From positions 1,178,001 through 1,242,000 of the forward strand of contig OZ244063.1 in NCBI GenBank assembly GCA_965215535.1: a stretch of 64,000 bases of DNA, written 5' to 3'. Shown piece by piece: positions 11,729 through 20,662 of the stretch. The notes under the pieces are model-generated. The model did not search any database. It saw only the letters and a list, made by a program, of their open reading frames with translations, and was not told the origin of the DNA. Position numbers and translations under genes: made by a program. This DNA comes from Bin94 sp965215535. GTDB lineage: Bacteria > Gemmatimonadota > Gemmatimonadetes > Longimicrobiales > Gaopeijiaceae. Positions within the stretch are counted from its first letter, which is position 1; every line of letters starts with the position of its first letter.

Positions 11729-13198
11729 TCAGAGATCGGTTGCGAGCGCGGCTCCGGCGGGGGTGAGAGGGTTCCGGATCCGTTTCCAGCGGGTTCCGGA
11801 GGGGGTGTCTTCGAGGCGTACGCCCTCGGCCTCCAGCTCCTGGCGGATGCGATCGGCGGTGGCAAAGTCGCGGGCGCGGCGCGCACGGTTGCGGGCATCC
11901 ACCCTGTCGCGGATGTGCGCCTCGGCGTCGGCATCCAGGCTGCGCTCCCGCTCGGCCAGCTCGATCACCCCCAGAATCGCATCGATCGCGGCAAGGGCAT
12001 CGAGGATTGCGCTGCGCTCGCCGGCTCCGATTCCCTGCGGGTGGCGATCCAGGACGACGTTGATCTCGCGAATGAGCGACCAGAGTGCCGAGACCGCGCG
12101 CGGCACATTGAGATCGGCGTCCATGGCACCCTGAAATGCCTCCAGACCGGCGGCGATGCGCGGTTCGAGGCCGCAATCCGTGGCCGGAAGCACCGGGAAG
12201 CCGGTCACGCGCCTGCGAAAGTCGAGGATGCGCTGAATTCCGTCGGTGGCCTCGTCCAGACCCTCAAAGGTAAAGTTGAGTTCGTTGCGATAGTGGGCCG
12301 AGAGGAGAACCCAGCGGATGGCGGCGGGGTCGTAGCCGCACGAGATGAGGTCGCGCACGGTGTGGAAGTTGCCCAGCGACTTGGACATCTTGCCGCCCGC
12401 AACCTTGAGGTGCCTGATATGAAGCCAGATCCGCGCGCAGGGAACGCCGCTTGCGCACTCGGACTGGGCGATTTCGTTCTCGTGGTGCGGAAAGCGGAGA
12501 TCTTCGCCGCCGAGGTGAATGTCGATCGTTTCGCCGAGGAGGGTTTTGGCCATGACCGAACACTCGAGGTGCCAGCCCGGACGACCGGGTCCCCAGGGAG
12601 AATCCCACACTGCGCCAACCTCGCGATCGCGGGCCTGGGCGGGCTTCCAGAGGGCAAAGTCGCGCGGGTCGCGCTTGTCGTAGTCGCTGGCGTCGATGCG
12701 CGAACGCTGATCGAGCTCGGCGGCGGGCATTCCCGAGAGCCGTCCGTAGTTTGCGAAGGAAGAGACCGCGAAGTAGACCGAGCCGTCGTCGCTGCGGTAG
12801 GCGGCCCCCTTGGCGATCAATCCCGAGATGAACTCCACCATTCCGGCGATAAAGCGGGTCGCGCGCGGCTGTTCGGTAAAGGGAAGAAGTCCGAGGCGAC
12901 CGCAATCCTGCTGAAAGGCATCGATGTAGCGGTCCGTGTGTTCAGCCAGGGTGTGTCCGGCTGCGGCCGCCCCCTCGATGGTCTTGTCATCCACATCGGT
13001 GAAGTTGACAACGAAGCGGACCTCGCGGCCCTGCGCACGGAGATGGCGGTGCAGGGTGTCGTAGACGACAAAGGTGCGGAAGTTGCCGATGTGCGCGAAG
13101 TCGTAGACGGTGGGACCGCAGCCGTAAATGGTCAGGGGACCCGATTCGGGGATTTCGAGATCGACGAGATCGCGCCGCAGGGAATCGTGGAGTTTCAT
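11729..13198 (-). CDS. cysS: Cysteinyl-tRNA synthetase
   Basis: Class Ia synthetase charging tRNA-Cys, 489 residues. The N-terminal CGPTVYDFAHIGN holds the zinc ligand C27 and the HIGH-type signature HIGN. Further zinc ligands appear in WHLECS and FPHHENE, and the ATP loop GGKMSKSLGN is intact. The C-terminal tRNA-binding DALR-like region is present. Start at the ATG at 13198 (MKLHDSLRRDLVDLEIPES). Its end lies 19 bp from tRNA-Thr, so it may be co-transcribed into the tRNA-tuf block. Confidence 0.97.
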   Translation of the reverse strand: MKLHDSLRRDLVDLEIPESGPLTIYGCGPTVYDFAHIGNFRTFVVYDTLHRHLRAQGREVRFVVNFTDVDDKTIEGAAAAGHTLAEHTDRYIDAFQQDCGRLGLLPFTEQPRATRFIAGMVEFISGLIAKGAAYRSDDGSVYFAVSSFANYGRLSGMPAAELDQRSRIDASDYDKRDPRDFALWKPAQARDREVGAVWDSPWGPGRPGWHLECSVMAKTLLGETIDIHLGGEDLRFPHHENEIAQSECASGVPCARIWLHIRHLKVAGGKMSKSLGNFHTVRDLISCGYDPAAIRWVLLSAHYRNELNFTFEGLDEATDGIQRILDFRRRVTGFPVLPATDCGLEPRIAAGLEAFQGAMDADLNVPRAVSALWSLIREINVVLDRHPQGIGAGERSAILDALAAIDAILGVIELAERERSLDADAEAHIRDRVDARNRARRARDFATADRIRQELEAEGVRLEDTPSGTRWKRIRNPLTPAGAALATDL

Positions 13199-13336
13199 GG
13201 CCCGACAATATAGAGAAGTACCGGTCCGTGAAGGGTCGGGAGGACGAATTGCGAAAGCCGGGAGCGAGACGGAGCAGCGCGTGGGAAAACCAGCCCGGGG
13301 GGTGGGGAGAGATGGACCGGGAGCGGGAGCGGAACC

Positions 13337-14125
13337 TCAGGATGCCGATGCCGCCAGAGCCGCTTCGGCTTCGGCCTGGAGCTGTTCCAGCGCGCGGCGT
13401 GGATCGGGGGCGCGCGTCACCGGGCGGCCGACGACGATGTGGCTCGCGCCGCTGCGAAGTGCCTCGGCGACTGTGCAGACCCGGCGCTGGTCGTGGCGCT
13501 CGGCGGTGGCTGAACGGATGCCCGGGGTGACCACAAGCGCATCCGGCCCCAGTCCGGCCCGCACCTCTTCGGCCTCGGTGGGTGCGCAGATCACTCCCGC
13601 CAGGCCGGCCTCCCGGGCAAGGATCGCCAGCCGCTCCACCTCGGCGCCGGTACTCTGAATCGTGCGCCCGAAGACCTCGCCGAGTTCAGTGGCCTCCAGA
13701 GAGGTGAGGACCGTAACGCCCAGGAGAGCAAGCGAGGGGGGCGCCGCATTGGCTGCAGCCGCGAGCATGGCGCGCCCGCCCGCCGTGTGCAGGGTGAGGA
13801 AGCGAACGCCGAGATCGCCCGCCCGGGCCACCGCGCGCGCCACCGTGTTGGGAATGTCGTGCAGCTTGAGATCGAGGAAGACGTGCAGGCCGCGGTCGTG
13901 GAGAGCCGCCACCACCGTCGGGCCCGCTGCGGTATAGAGCTCGAGGCCGACCTTGACCAAGGTGGCAGTGGGGCCGAGACGGTCGGCGAGATCCAGGGCG
14001 GCGGAAGCCGAGGGAAGATCGAGAGCGACGATGATGCGCTCCCGGGGGGGAGGCCGGGTGGGGGTCATGGGGGAAGCGGGTGTAGGGGATGGTCTGCGGG
14101 CCGCGGCTGCTCCTTCGCGAATCAT
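13337..14125 (-). CDS. pyrF: Orotidine 5'-phosphate decarboxylase
   Basis: Final step of UMP synthesis, decarboxylating OMP. 262 residues from the ATG at 14125, which overlaps the pyrD stop as ATGA; an alternative start is M20 (14068), closer to the conserved IIVALDLP strand. The catalytic signature DLKLHDIPNT is intact, as are the phosphate-loop residues near VVTPGIR and VVGRPVTRA. The first 20 residues are low-complexity and may be leader-like or untranslated. Part of smpB-pyrD-pyrF. Confidence 0.95.
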   Translation of the reverse strand: MIREGAAAARRPSPTPASPMTPTRPPPRERIIVALDLPSASAALDLADRLGPTATLVKVGLELYTAAGPTVVAALHDRGLHVFLDLKLHDIPNTVARAVARAGDLGVRFLTLHTAGGRAMLAAAANAAPPSLALLGVTVLTSLEATELGEVFGRTIQSTGAEVERLAILAREAGLAGVICAPTEAEEVRAGLGPDALVVTPGIRSATAERHDQRRVCTVAEALRSGASHIVVGRPVTRAPDPRRALEQLQAEAEAALAASAS

Positions 14126-14982
14126 GAGAGCTCGCGGGCAATACGGGCGGCACAGCGGGGATCGGCGAAGGATCCGGTTCCGATCTGTACCAGCGAGGCG
14201 CCCGCACGGAGGTAGGCGCGGGCATCGGTTGCGGTGATGACGCCGCCGACGCCAACGATCGGGACATCGACCGCATCTGCGATCTGTTGCACCGCCACGA
14301 TCCCGACAGGCAGCAGCGGTTCGCCGCTGATTCCACCCCGCCCCGCGCCGACCCGGGGGGCGCCCTCTTCAGCGGGCAGGGTGCCGGGAATGGTGTTGAC
14401 CGCCGTGATGCCATCGGCGCCGTGGGCGACGGCGATCGAGGCCGTGGCGGCGATCTCGGGGTCGTTGGGGGCCAGCTTGACGAGGAGCGGGCGTTCGGTG
14501 CAGGGGCGAAGCCGGTCGAGGAGCGCGGCCATGGCCCGGGGATCGAGGCAGAAGGGGCGGCCCGTCCGGTGACTGTCATTGGGGCAGGAGAGGTTGACCT
14601 CGAAGCCTGCGAATCCCCCTTCCCCATCCAGCCCGGCCACCACCTCGAGGTACTCTGCGGCGCGGGCGCCGGCCACCGATATAAAGAGCGGCAATCCCTT
14701 CAGGTGCCGCCGGATCCAGGGCAGCTTTTCGTCGCGCACCGCCTCCCAGCCCGGATTGGCAAGCCCCACCGCGTTGAGCATGCCCCCGGGAAACTCGGCC
14801 AGGCGGGGAGCGGGATTGCCCCACCGGGGCCGCGCGGTGACCGATTTCGTGACCAGGCCGCCGATCTCTTCCGGGGCCATGTATTCGATCAGAGGTTCAC
14901 CGAATCCGCAGGTGCCCGCCGCGGCCAGAACGCGATGACGGAAGGTGGCGCCGAAGAGGGAAATCGGCCCGCTGTCCTTCAT
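14122..14982 (-). CDS. pyrD: Dihydroorotate dehydrogenase, class 1B-like catalytic subunit
   Basis: FMN enzyme oxidising dihydroorotate to orotate, 286 residues. The class 1 active-site cysteine is in FEVNLSCPND and the FMN phosphate site in VGVGGVITATDARAYLRAGAS. Overall similarity is to class 1B, which usually pairs with the iron-sulfur/FAD subunit PyrK; no pyrK is next to it. It overlaps both neighbours by 4 bp (smpB stop, pyrF start), indicating a translationally coupled smpB-pyrD-pyrF unit. Confidence 0.93.
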   Translation of the reverse strand: MKDSGPISLFGATFRHRVLAAAGTCGFGEPLIEYMAPEEIGGLVTKSVTARPRWGNPAPRLAEFPGGMLNAVGLANPGWEAVRDEKLPWIRRHLKGLPLFISVAGARAAEYLEVVAGLDGEGGFAGFEVNLSCPNDSHRTGRPFCLDPRAMAALLDRLRPCTERPLLVKLAPNDPEIAATASIAVAHGADGITAVNTIPGTLPAEEGAPRVGAGRGGISGEPLLPVGIVAVQQIADAVDVPIVGVGGVITATDARAYLRAGASLVQIGTGSFADPRCAARIARELS

Positions 14983-15452
14983 CGCCGGTCCCTTATTGCG
15001 CGTTCGGCCTCGCGCTGCATGGTGCGACGCCTGAGCTCTTCACGGCGGTCGCGCTGTTTCTTTCCCCGGCAGAGCGCCAGGGCGATGCGGGCGCGTCCCT
15101 TGCGGAAGTACATCTCCATGGGAATCAGCGCTAGGCCCTTTTCTTCGGCGCGGCCTGCGATGCGCCGGATCTGGTCGCGGTGCAGGAGGAGCTTGCGGGG
15201 GCGCGTTTCGTCGTGATTCCAGCGGTTGGCGGGTTCGTATGGAGCGATGTGGACGTTGTGAAGCCAGATTTCGCCCCCCTGAAGGCGGGCAAAGGCATTC
15301 AGGAAGGAGACCTTGCCCTCGCGAATCGACTTGACCTCGGTACCGGCCAGCACCAGCCCGGCCTCCCAACTGTCGAGCACCTCGTATTCGTGACGCGCCT
15401 TGCGGTTGCGCACGACGACCTGACGGGTTCCACCTGTGGCAGAGTGGCTCAC
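14979..15452 (-). CDS. smpB: SsrA-binding protein SmpB
   Basis: tmRNA partner in trans-translation, 157 residues. The OB-fold core NRKARHEYEVLDSWEAGLVL, the GTEVKSIREGKVSF segment and the basic C-terminal tail that probes the mRNA channel (GKKQRDRREELRRR onward) are all present. First gene of the smpB-pyrD-pyrF overlap group. No ssrA gene is visible in the window. Confidence 0.96.
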   Translation of the reverse strand: MSHSATGGTRQVVVRNRKARHEYEVLDSWEAGLVLAGTEVKSIREGKVSFLNAFARLQGGEIWLHNVHIAPYEPANRWNHDETRPRKLLLHRDQIRRIAGRAEEKGLALIPMEMYFRKGRARIALALCRGKKQRDRREELRRRTMQREAERAIRDRR

Positions 15453-15522
15453 TGCACCCGCTCTCTCACTGCCTCGGCCCTGCTGCAGGCCGTGGCCGGT
15501 GCAGGCACGCGCCGATGCCGTA

Positions 15523-16206
15523 TCAGTCGTCGCCGGATGCCGAAGATTGGGAGAGCGCCGCCTCGCGCTTCCGCCAGTCTGCGAGGAAGCTCTGCTGACC
15601 GAGGTCGGTCAGGGGGTGCTGCATGCACTTCACGAGAACCTTGTAGGGGCAGGTGGCGATATGGGCGCCGGCAAGGGCGGATTCGGTGATATGGCGCGGA
15701 TGACGAATCGAGGCCGAGAGGATCTGGGTGCGAATATCGGGATCCAGATCGAAGATGGCGGCGATCTCGCGAATCAACTCCATGCCATCAACCGACATGT
15801 CATCCACGCGCCCCACAAAGGGCGAGACCACGAAGGCGCCCGCCAGAGCCGCCAGGAGCGCCTGATTGGCATTGAAGATGAGGGTGACGTTGCAGCGGAT
15901 GCCCCGCTCGCCCAGACGCGCCACCGCCTCAAGCCCGGCGGTCGTGCTCGGCACCTTGATGATGACATTGGGGTGCCAGGCTGCGTAGGCAATCCCCTCG
16001 GCGACCATGCCGTCGGCGTCTTCGGAGATGGTTTCGGCGCTGATGGGGCCATCGACCAGCCCACAGATGGTGCGGATCGTCTCCTCGAAGTCGGCGCCCG
16101 TTTCGCGCGCCATGAGGGTGGGGTTGGTGGTGACGCCGCTGAGAATGCCCCAACGCGCGGCATCGCGGATTTCCTGCAGGTTGGCCGTGTCGAGGTAGAT
16201 CTTCAA
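15523..16206 (-). CDS. Small transaldolase (TalC/fructose-6-phosphate aldolase family)
   Basis: Class I aldolase of the short transaldolase family, 227 residues, exchanging dihydroxyacetone units in the pentose phosphate pathway. The barrel begins MKIYLDTANLQEIRDAA, with GVTTNPTL and the Schiff-base lysine in VIIKVPST. The decameric-type C-terminus has the GAHIATCPYKVL segment. Sequence alone does not separate transaldolase from fructose-6-phosphate aldolase activity. Its ATG overlaps the stop of the upstream YtxH gene. Confidence 0.93.
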   Translation of the reverse strand: MKIYLDTANLQEIRDAARWGILSGVTTNPTLMARETGADFEETIRTICGLVDGPISAETISEDADGMVAEGIAYAAWHPNVIIKVPSTTAGLEAVARLGERGIRCNVTLIFNANQALLAALAGAFVVSPFVGRVDDMSVDGMELIREIAAIFDLDPDIRTQILSASIRHPRHITESALAGAHIATCPYKVLVKCMQHPLTDLGQQSFLADWRKREAALSQSSASGDD

Positions 16207-16577
16207 GGTTCGTCTGCTCCGGTGGTGGAGTCGTCTTCCAGATCGGCGCGGTAGGCGGCCTTGGAGCGCGCCAGCCTCTCTTCCAGATCGGCCCGCGCCT
16301 CGGCGACCCGCTCGCGCCCGCGGCCGAGAGCGCCCTTCGCCGACTCCACGCGTGCCCCCAGATCGCTGCGGAGGTCGCGCACCCGCTCGCCGGTCAGCTC
16401 GCGAAGGCGGCCGGCCCCGCTGCGGAGCGCCTCCTGGGTTTCCTTGCCGGTGCGGGGCGCGAGGAGGAGTGCAATTCCCGCCCCCACCAGCGCGCCCAGG
16501 AGAAAGGCGCCCACCTCGACGCGGTGATCGCGGTCGGCGGCGACAGCGACAGGGGTCTGGGATTCGGATTGGCTCAT
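16203..16577 (-). CDS. YtxH-domain single-pass membrane protein
   Basis: 124 residues from the ATG at 16577 (MSQSESQTPVAV), with GGGAG 12 nt upstream; a longer start at 16619 is less likely. A transmembrane helix at about residues 21-41 (VEVGAFLLGALVGAGIALLLA) is followed by the P-R-T-G-K motif typical of YtxH proteins and a long charged helix rich in Arg, Glu and Ala, probably coiled coil. Family members are envelope proteins of unknown role, often stress-induced. Sits between pgi and transaldolase genes. Confidence 0.8.
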   Translation of the reverse strand: MSQSESQTPVAVAADRDHRVEVGAFLLGALVGAGIALLLAPRTGKETQEALRSGAGRLRELTGERVRDLRSDLGARVESAKGALGRGRERVAEARADLEERLARSKAAYRADLEDDSTTGADEP

Positions 16578-16628
16578 TTTCGGTGTTGTCTCCCGGCGGG
16601 AAAGCGCCAGCGGATGCACAGCTTCAAG

Positions 16629-17993
16629 CTAACGCGCCCCGGCGCGCGAGCCAAAGAGTTCGTTCAGAATTTTCTTGCCCAGCTCGACCCCGGGCTGGTC
16701 CAGGGGATCGACGTCGTAGAGTGCGGCGGCATGGATCACGGCCAGTTGGAAGAGCATGAGCAGGGCGCCGATGGCATAGGGGTCGATCCGATCCAGCGAG
16801 AGGGTCAGGTTGGGGCGTCCTGCCCGGCGCAGCGCTTCGGCAGTTGCGATCCGTTCGCTGTCGAGGAGTTGGAAGAGGGTGGTGCCGGCGAGCCAGCCGG
16901 GGGCGGCGGGCTCGTGGGAGGGAAGCGGAGGAATGACAGGATCGCGGGTGCGGCTGCGGCTGTGGATCAGGACGACGATCCTGTTGCGCGGACCCTCCAT
17001 GAAGAGTTGCAGAAGAGAGTGCTGGTCCGATGCGCCGAGGGCGGGCAGAGGAGTGGGACCGCTTGCGACCGGGCTGCCGTCGGTGCGGCGCGCCTTGCCC
17101 AGCGACTCGGCCCAGAGCTGTTGCAGCCAGAGGTTGAGCGCGCGCAGCCGATCTGCATAGGGCATGAAAACATGGGTGCCCAGTCCCCATTCGGTGTCGG
17201 CGCGGTGAAGGAGAGCGGCCAGGGCGAGGGCGGGATTGGAGGCCGGCGAGGGCGAAGCGCACTCGGCAAGGGTGGCGCGGGCGCCCGCCAGGATCTGCTC
17301 AATGTCGATGCCGAGGATGGCCGCCGGGAAGAGGCCGACCGGCGAGAGCACCGAGAAGCGGCCACCGGTGGCGGGGGGAACCGGAAGGGTGGGAAGATCG
17401 TGCGCGCGGGCCAGGGCGCGCAGAAATCCGCGCTCGGGGTCGGTGACAACGACCAGATGACGGCGCACCGCTTCTTCGCCCTGCAGACGGATGAGGCGAT
17501 CGCGGACCAGGGCGAGGAGCGCCAGGGTCTCGACTGTGGAGCCCGACTTGGAGATGACGCAGACGAGGGTGCGGGCAAGATCGAGCCGATCGAGGAGGGG
17601 GAGGACCGAATCGGGATCGGGGTTGTCGAGGAGGTGAAATGCAGGCGCGGCGGCGCTGCCGGAGCGATCCCGGCCCAGAGCCCCATGCAGAGCAGCGGCC
17701 CCCAACGCCGAGCCGCCGATGCCGATCACGACCAGATCGGTGAAGCCGCGTGGAGCCAGCGAATCGGCCAGCGCACGGGTGCGGGCGGCCAGCGTACGGT
17801 CGTGGGGGAGCGCAAGGAAGCCGGTTTTGTCGCGGGCCAGAGATGCGACGGCCGCATGCGCGCGCCGCAGATGCAGCTCCGGTATCCCCGCCAGAGGATC
17901 TGCAGCGGTACCCCCGGCCACAGAGGCGGAACCGGCAACGGCATTCCCCAGATCCAGGGCAAGGGGAAAGGCGCGTGGGGCGGTCATGGTCAT
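16629..17993 (-). CDS. pgi: Glucose-6-phosphate isomerase
   Basis: Interconverts glucose-6-phosphate and fructose-6-phosphate. 454 residues from the ATG at 17993 (MTMTAPRAFPLALDLGN); the frame is open 16 codons further. The sugar-isomerase domains are clear: IGIGGSALGAAAL, the phosphate-binding SKSGSTVETLAL, and the catalytic-region GASDQHSLLQLFMEG and LGKKILNE segments. The form is the shorter bacterial type. Lies upstream of the YtxH and transaldolase genes, a small sugar-phosphate group. Confidence 0.94.
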   Translation of the reverse strand: MTMTAPRAFPLALDLGNAVAGSASVAGGTAADPLAGIPELHLRRAHAAVASLARDKTGFLALPHDRTLAARTRALADSLAPRGFTDLVVIGIGGSALGAAALHGALGRDRSGSAAAPAFHLLDNPDPDSVLPLLDRLDLARTLVCVISKSGSTVETLALLALVRDRLIRLQGEEAVRRHLVVVTDPERGFLRALARAHDLPTLPVPPATGGRFSVLSPVGLFPAAILGIDIEQILAGARATLAECASPSPASNPALALAALLHRADTEWGLGTHVFMPYADRLRALNLWLQQLWAESLGKARRTDGSPVASGPTPLPALGASDQHSLLQLFMEGPRNRIVVLIHSRSRTRDPVIPPLPSHEPAAPGWLAGTTLFQLLDSERIATAEALRRAGRPNLTLSLDRIDPYAIGALLMLFQLAVIHAAALYDVDPLDQPGVELGKKILNELFGSRAGAR

Positions 17994-18045
17994 GGCCGAA
18001 GATCGCCCGGCGCGTCTCTGCCGGCGGCCCGGTCGGCGCACCCCT

Positions 18046-18828
18046 TCATGGAATTTCGACCGTCAACCCGTCGTAGGCGGGTTCGATTCCGGGGGGAAGC
18101 GCCTCGACGAGCTCGCTGTGGCGAACCCGGTGCGTGAGGTGTGTGAGAAAGGTCCGGCGGGGTCCGATCTCGCGGGCCACGGCAATGGCCTCTTCGATAT
18201 TGAAGTGGGAGGGATGCGGCTTGCCCCACCAGAGCGCATCCAGAACCAGAATCTCGACCCCGGCGAGGATTCGGCGCGCGACGGAGGGCAGCGCAGAGGC
18301 GTCGGTGACGTAGCCCAGGGCGCCGACGCGCAAGCCGAAGGCGCTGACAGGACCGTGGGGCACGCGAAAGGGAGTGACGGTTTCTCCCAAAACCGTCTGC
18401 GGCACCCCTTCGTGATAGGAAATGAGCTCTAGGCGGGGGCGATTCCCGGGGCGGGCGCGGCGCAGCTCTTCGTCGAAGATATAGGGGAAGCGCCGCACCA
18501 TTTCGGGAGCCATCCCGGCGGGCACGAAGGCCCGAAGCGCGCGTTGCCGATGGCGATCGGTGAAGACGCGCACATCGTCGATGCCATGAATGTGATCGGC
18601 GTGAAGATGGGTGTACCAGATGGCGCCGATCTGCGAGATGCCGGTGGCGAGAAGCTGCAGTCGCAGCTCCGGGGGGGTGTCGATCAGAAGGTTTTCGCCA
18701 TCCAGCCCGAGGACGGCGCCGTGGCGGGTGCGGCGATCGCGCGGATCGTTCGAGGTGCAGACCGCACAGTCACACCCGATGACGGGAACTCCAACCGAAG
18801 TCCCGGTACCCAGAAAAGTCAGCCGCAA
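18046..18828 (-). CDS. PhnP-like metallo-beta-lactamase-fold hydrolase (TTG start)
   Basis: Predicted metal-dependent phosphodiesterase, 260 residues. The N-terminus LTFLGTGTSVGVPVIG leads into a C-x-C-x-x-C zinc site (CDCAVC) as in PhnP, and the metal motif is THLHADHIHGIDDVR. The start is read as the TTG at 18828, because AGGAGCAGGGG sits directly upstream and family members start at this point; an ATG 29 codons further upstream would add a non-homologous stretch. No phn genes are nearby, so a cyclic-phosphate or general phosphodiesterase role is inferred only. Confidence 0.86.
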   Translation of the reverse strand: MRLTFLGTGTSVGVPVIGCDCAVCTSNDPRDRRTRHGAVLGLDGENLLIDTPPELRLQLLATGISQIGAIWYTHLHADHIHGIDDVRVFTDRHRQRALRAFVPAGMAPEMVRRFPYIFDEELRRARPGNRPRLELISYHEGVPQTVLGETVTPFRVPHGPVSAFGLRVGALGYVTDASALPSVARRILAGVEILVLDALWWGKPHPSHFNIEEAIAVAREIGPRRTFLTHLTHRVRHSELVEALPPGIEPAYDGLTVEIP

Positions 18829-18929
18829 ATCCCCTGCTCCTGCGTGATGCGTACAGGCGTCTGCCCACGCCCTCGGTTCCGGCAGGGCGCGCTCGTCCCC
18901 GCCCCTGGCGCCCATTCGCTCTTCGCGAT

Positions 18930-20348
18930 TTACAGCCGCTCGACCCGCATGGTGTTGGTCGAACCGCGACGGTGGAAGGGCATTCCTGAAGTTACCACCA
19001 CGGGATCGCCGGCCTTGCCACGGCCCGATTCGCGGACGATGCGCTTGCCCAGTTCGGTGAGCGCCTCGTAAGTAATTTCGTCGTGTTCGGCCAGGATCGG
19101 CTGCACCCCCCAGACGCCGCAAAGCTGACGATAGGCACGCGCCTCGGTGCACACCGAGAAGATGGGGGTGACCGGCCGGTACGACGCCACCAGCCGCGCC
19201 GAGAAGCCGCTCCGGGTGATGACGAGGACTGCGGGAGCGCCCAGATCGCGGGCCGACCGCACCGACGAGGCGGCCACGGCATGTTCGCGCAGAGAGGCGC
19301 CACGCCGCTGCACCGGTCCCATCTGGCGCAGATAGTGAGGTCCTCCGGCCAGAACCCCGCTCCCCTCGATTTCGGAGGCAATCCGCACCATCACCTCGAC
19401 GGCGAGTTCGGGGTATTTGCCCACGGCGGTTTCTCCCGAGAGCATGACCGCGTCGGTGCCATCGAGAATCGCATTCGCCACATCGGAGGTCTCGGCGCGG
19501 GTGGGGCTGGGATAGGCGGTCATCGATTCGAGCATCTGGGTGGCGGTGATGACCGGGCACCCGTAGCCGTTGGCCAACTGGATGATCCGCTTCTGCACCA
19601 GGGGCACCGAGGCGAAGGGAAGCTCGACCCCGAGATCGCCACGCGCCACCATGACCGCATCGCTGAACTTAAGGATGTCGTCGAGCTCCTCGACTGCGCT
19701 CGCCCGTTCAATCTTCGCAACCAGCCAGGCCCGTCCCTTCATGTGGGCCTTGAGCATCTTGACGTCTTCGGCGCGCTGGACGAAGGAGAGACCGATGTAC
19801 TCCGCCTGCATCCGGTAGGCAAACTCCAGGTCGGCCAGATCCTTGCGCGTGATCGTCGGGGTGTTGAGCTCGATTCCCGGAAGGTTGATTCCCTTGCGCG
19901 AATGGAGAACTCCACCGCGGATGACCTCGAAACGGGCCCGTTCCTCTGCCGTATCGATGCAGACCAGCTCGAGGAGTCCGTCGTCGAGCAGAATGTGGGT
20001 TCCGGGTGCCACATCGCGTGCCAGGGGCGTATAGCTTGTGGGAAGCTCGCCGGGGCCCTGAAGTCCTTCGGGAGCGATCGTCACGACATCGCCATCATGC
20101 AGCCGCACCGGTTCCGGCAGGCGGCCAATGCGTATCTTGGGACCCTGGAGATCGACCAGCACCGCAATGGGACGCCCGCTCGAGGCGGCGGCCTCGCGCA
20201 CCATGCGGATCGCTTTTTCCTGAAAGGCATGATCGCCATGCGACATGTTGATGCGCGCCACATCGACGCCGGCGCGAACCAGATCGAGGATCACTCCGGG
20301 CTGCACGCTCGCCGGTCCGAGAGTGGCGACAATCTTGGTTCTGATCAT
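18930..20348 (-). CDS. pyk: Pyruvate kinase
   Basis: Converts phosphoenolpyruvate and ADP to pyruvate and ATP, 472 residues. The start at 20348 (MIRTKIVATLGPAS) matches the family; the longer open frame upstream is non-conserved. Active-site blocks include INMSHGDHAF, VDLQGPKIR, the catalytic-lysine segment LVAKIERASAVEEL, MVARGDLGVELPF, and the substrate-binding TATQMLESM. A complete C-terminal regulatory domain is present. Divergent from the RNase D gene. Confidence 0.97.
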   Translation of the reverse strand: MIRTKIVATLGPASVQPGVILDLVRAGVDVARINMSHGDHAFQEKAIRMVREAAASSGRPIAVLVDLQGPKIRIGRLPEPVRLHDGDVVTIAPEGLQGPGELPTSYTPLARDVAPGTHILLDDGLLELVCIDTAEERARFEVIRGGVLHSRKGINLPGIELNTPTITRKDLADLEFAYRMQAEYIGLSFVQRAEDVKMLKAHMKGRAWLVAKIERASAVEELDDILKFSDAVMVARGDLGVELPFASVPLVQKRIIQLANGYGCPVITATQMLESMTAYPSPTRAETSDVANAILDGTDAVMLSGETAVGKYPELAVEVMVRIASEIEGSGVLAGGPHYLRQMGPVQRRGASLREHAVAASSVRSARDLGAPAVLVITRSGFSARLVASYRPVTPIFSVCTEARAYRQLCGVWGVQPILAEHDEITYEALTELGKRIVRESGRGKAGDPVVVTSGMPFHRRGSTNTMRVERL

Positions 20349-20662
20349 CGGCGGGTCGGGGTTGCTGGAATCGGTTGCCTCATGGGGGGACGCCCTCGGC
20401 AGGGTCGCCAACGGAGCGCCGCAGGGGTGCCGGCGCACTGGCGGACGCTGGAAGTGGCTTGCAGCGGGGGGAAGGATGGGTGGAAGGTATGGTGCACTGT
20501 AACATTTGGACGACGCGGCCCCGCCCCGCAAAGGCTGTTGGAGAAGCGCCGGGCAGGGCGATTCCACGCCGGACGGCAACACGATCTATGGACGTTCCGT
20601 GGACGTTCAGAGAGAAATGATCGCAGGATGAGTCGGAAGACGGAATGGGAAGAGAGAGACGC
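20349..20662. other. Divergent intergenic region pyk / RNase D
   Basis: A 314-bp non-coding spacer expected to hold the promoters of both genes. I see two adjacent copies of GGACGTTC (about 20592-20611) and a GGAAGAGAGAG ribosome-binding site before the RNase D gene. No promoter hexamers are convincing and there is no credible ORF. Confidence 0.45.
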
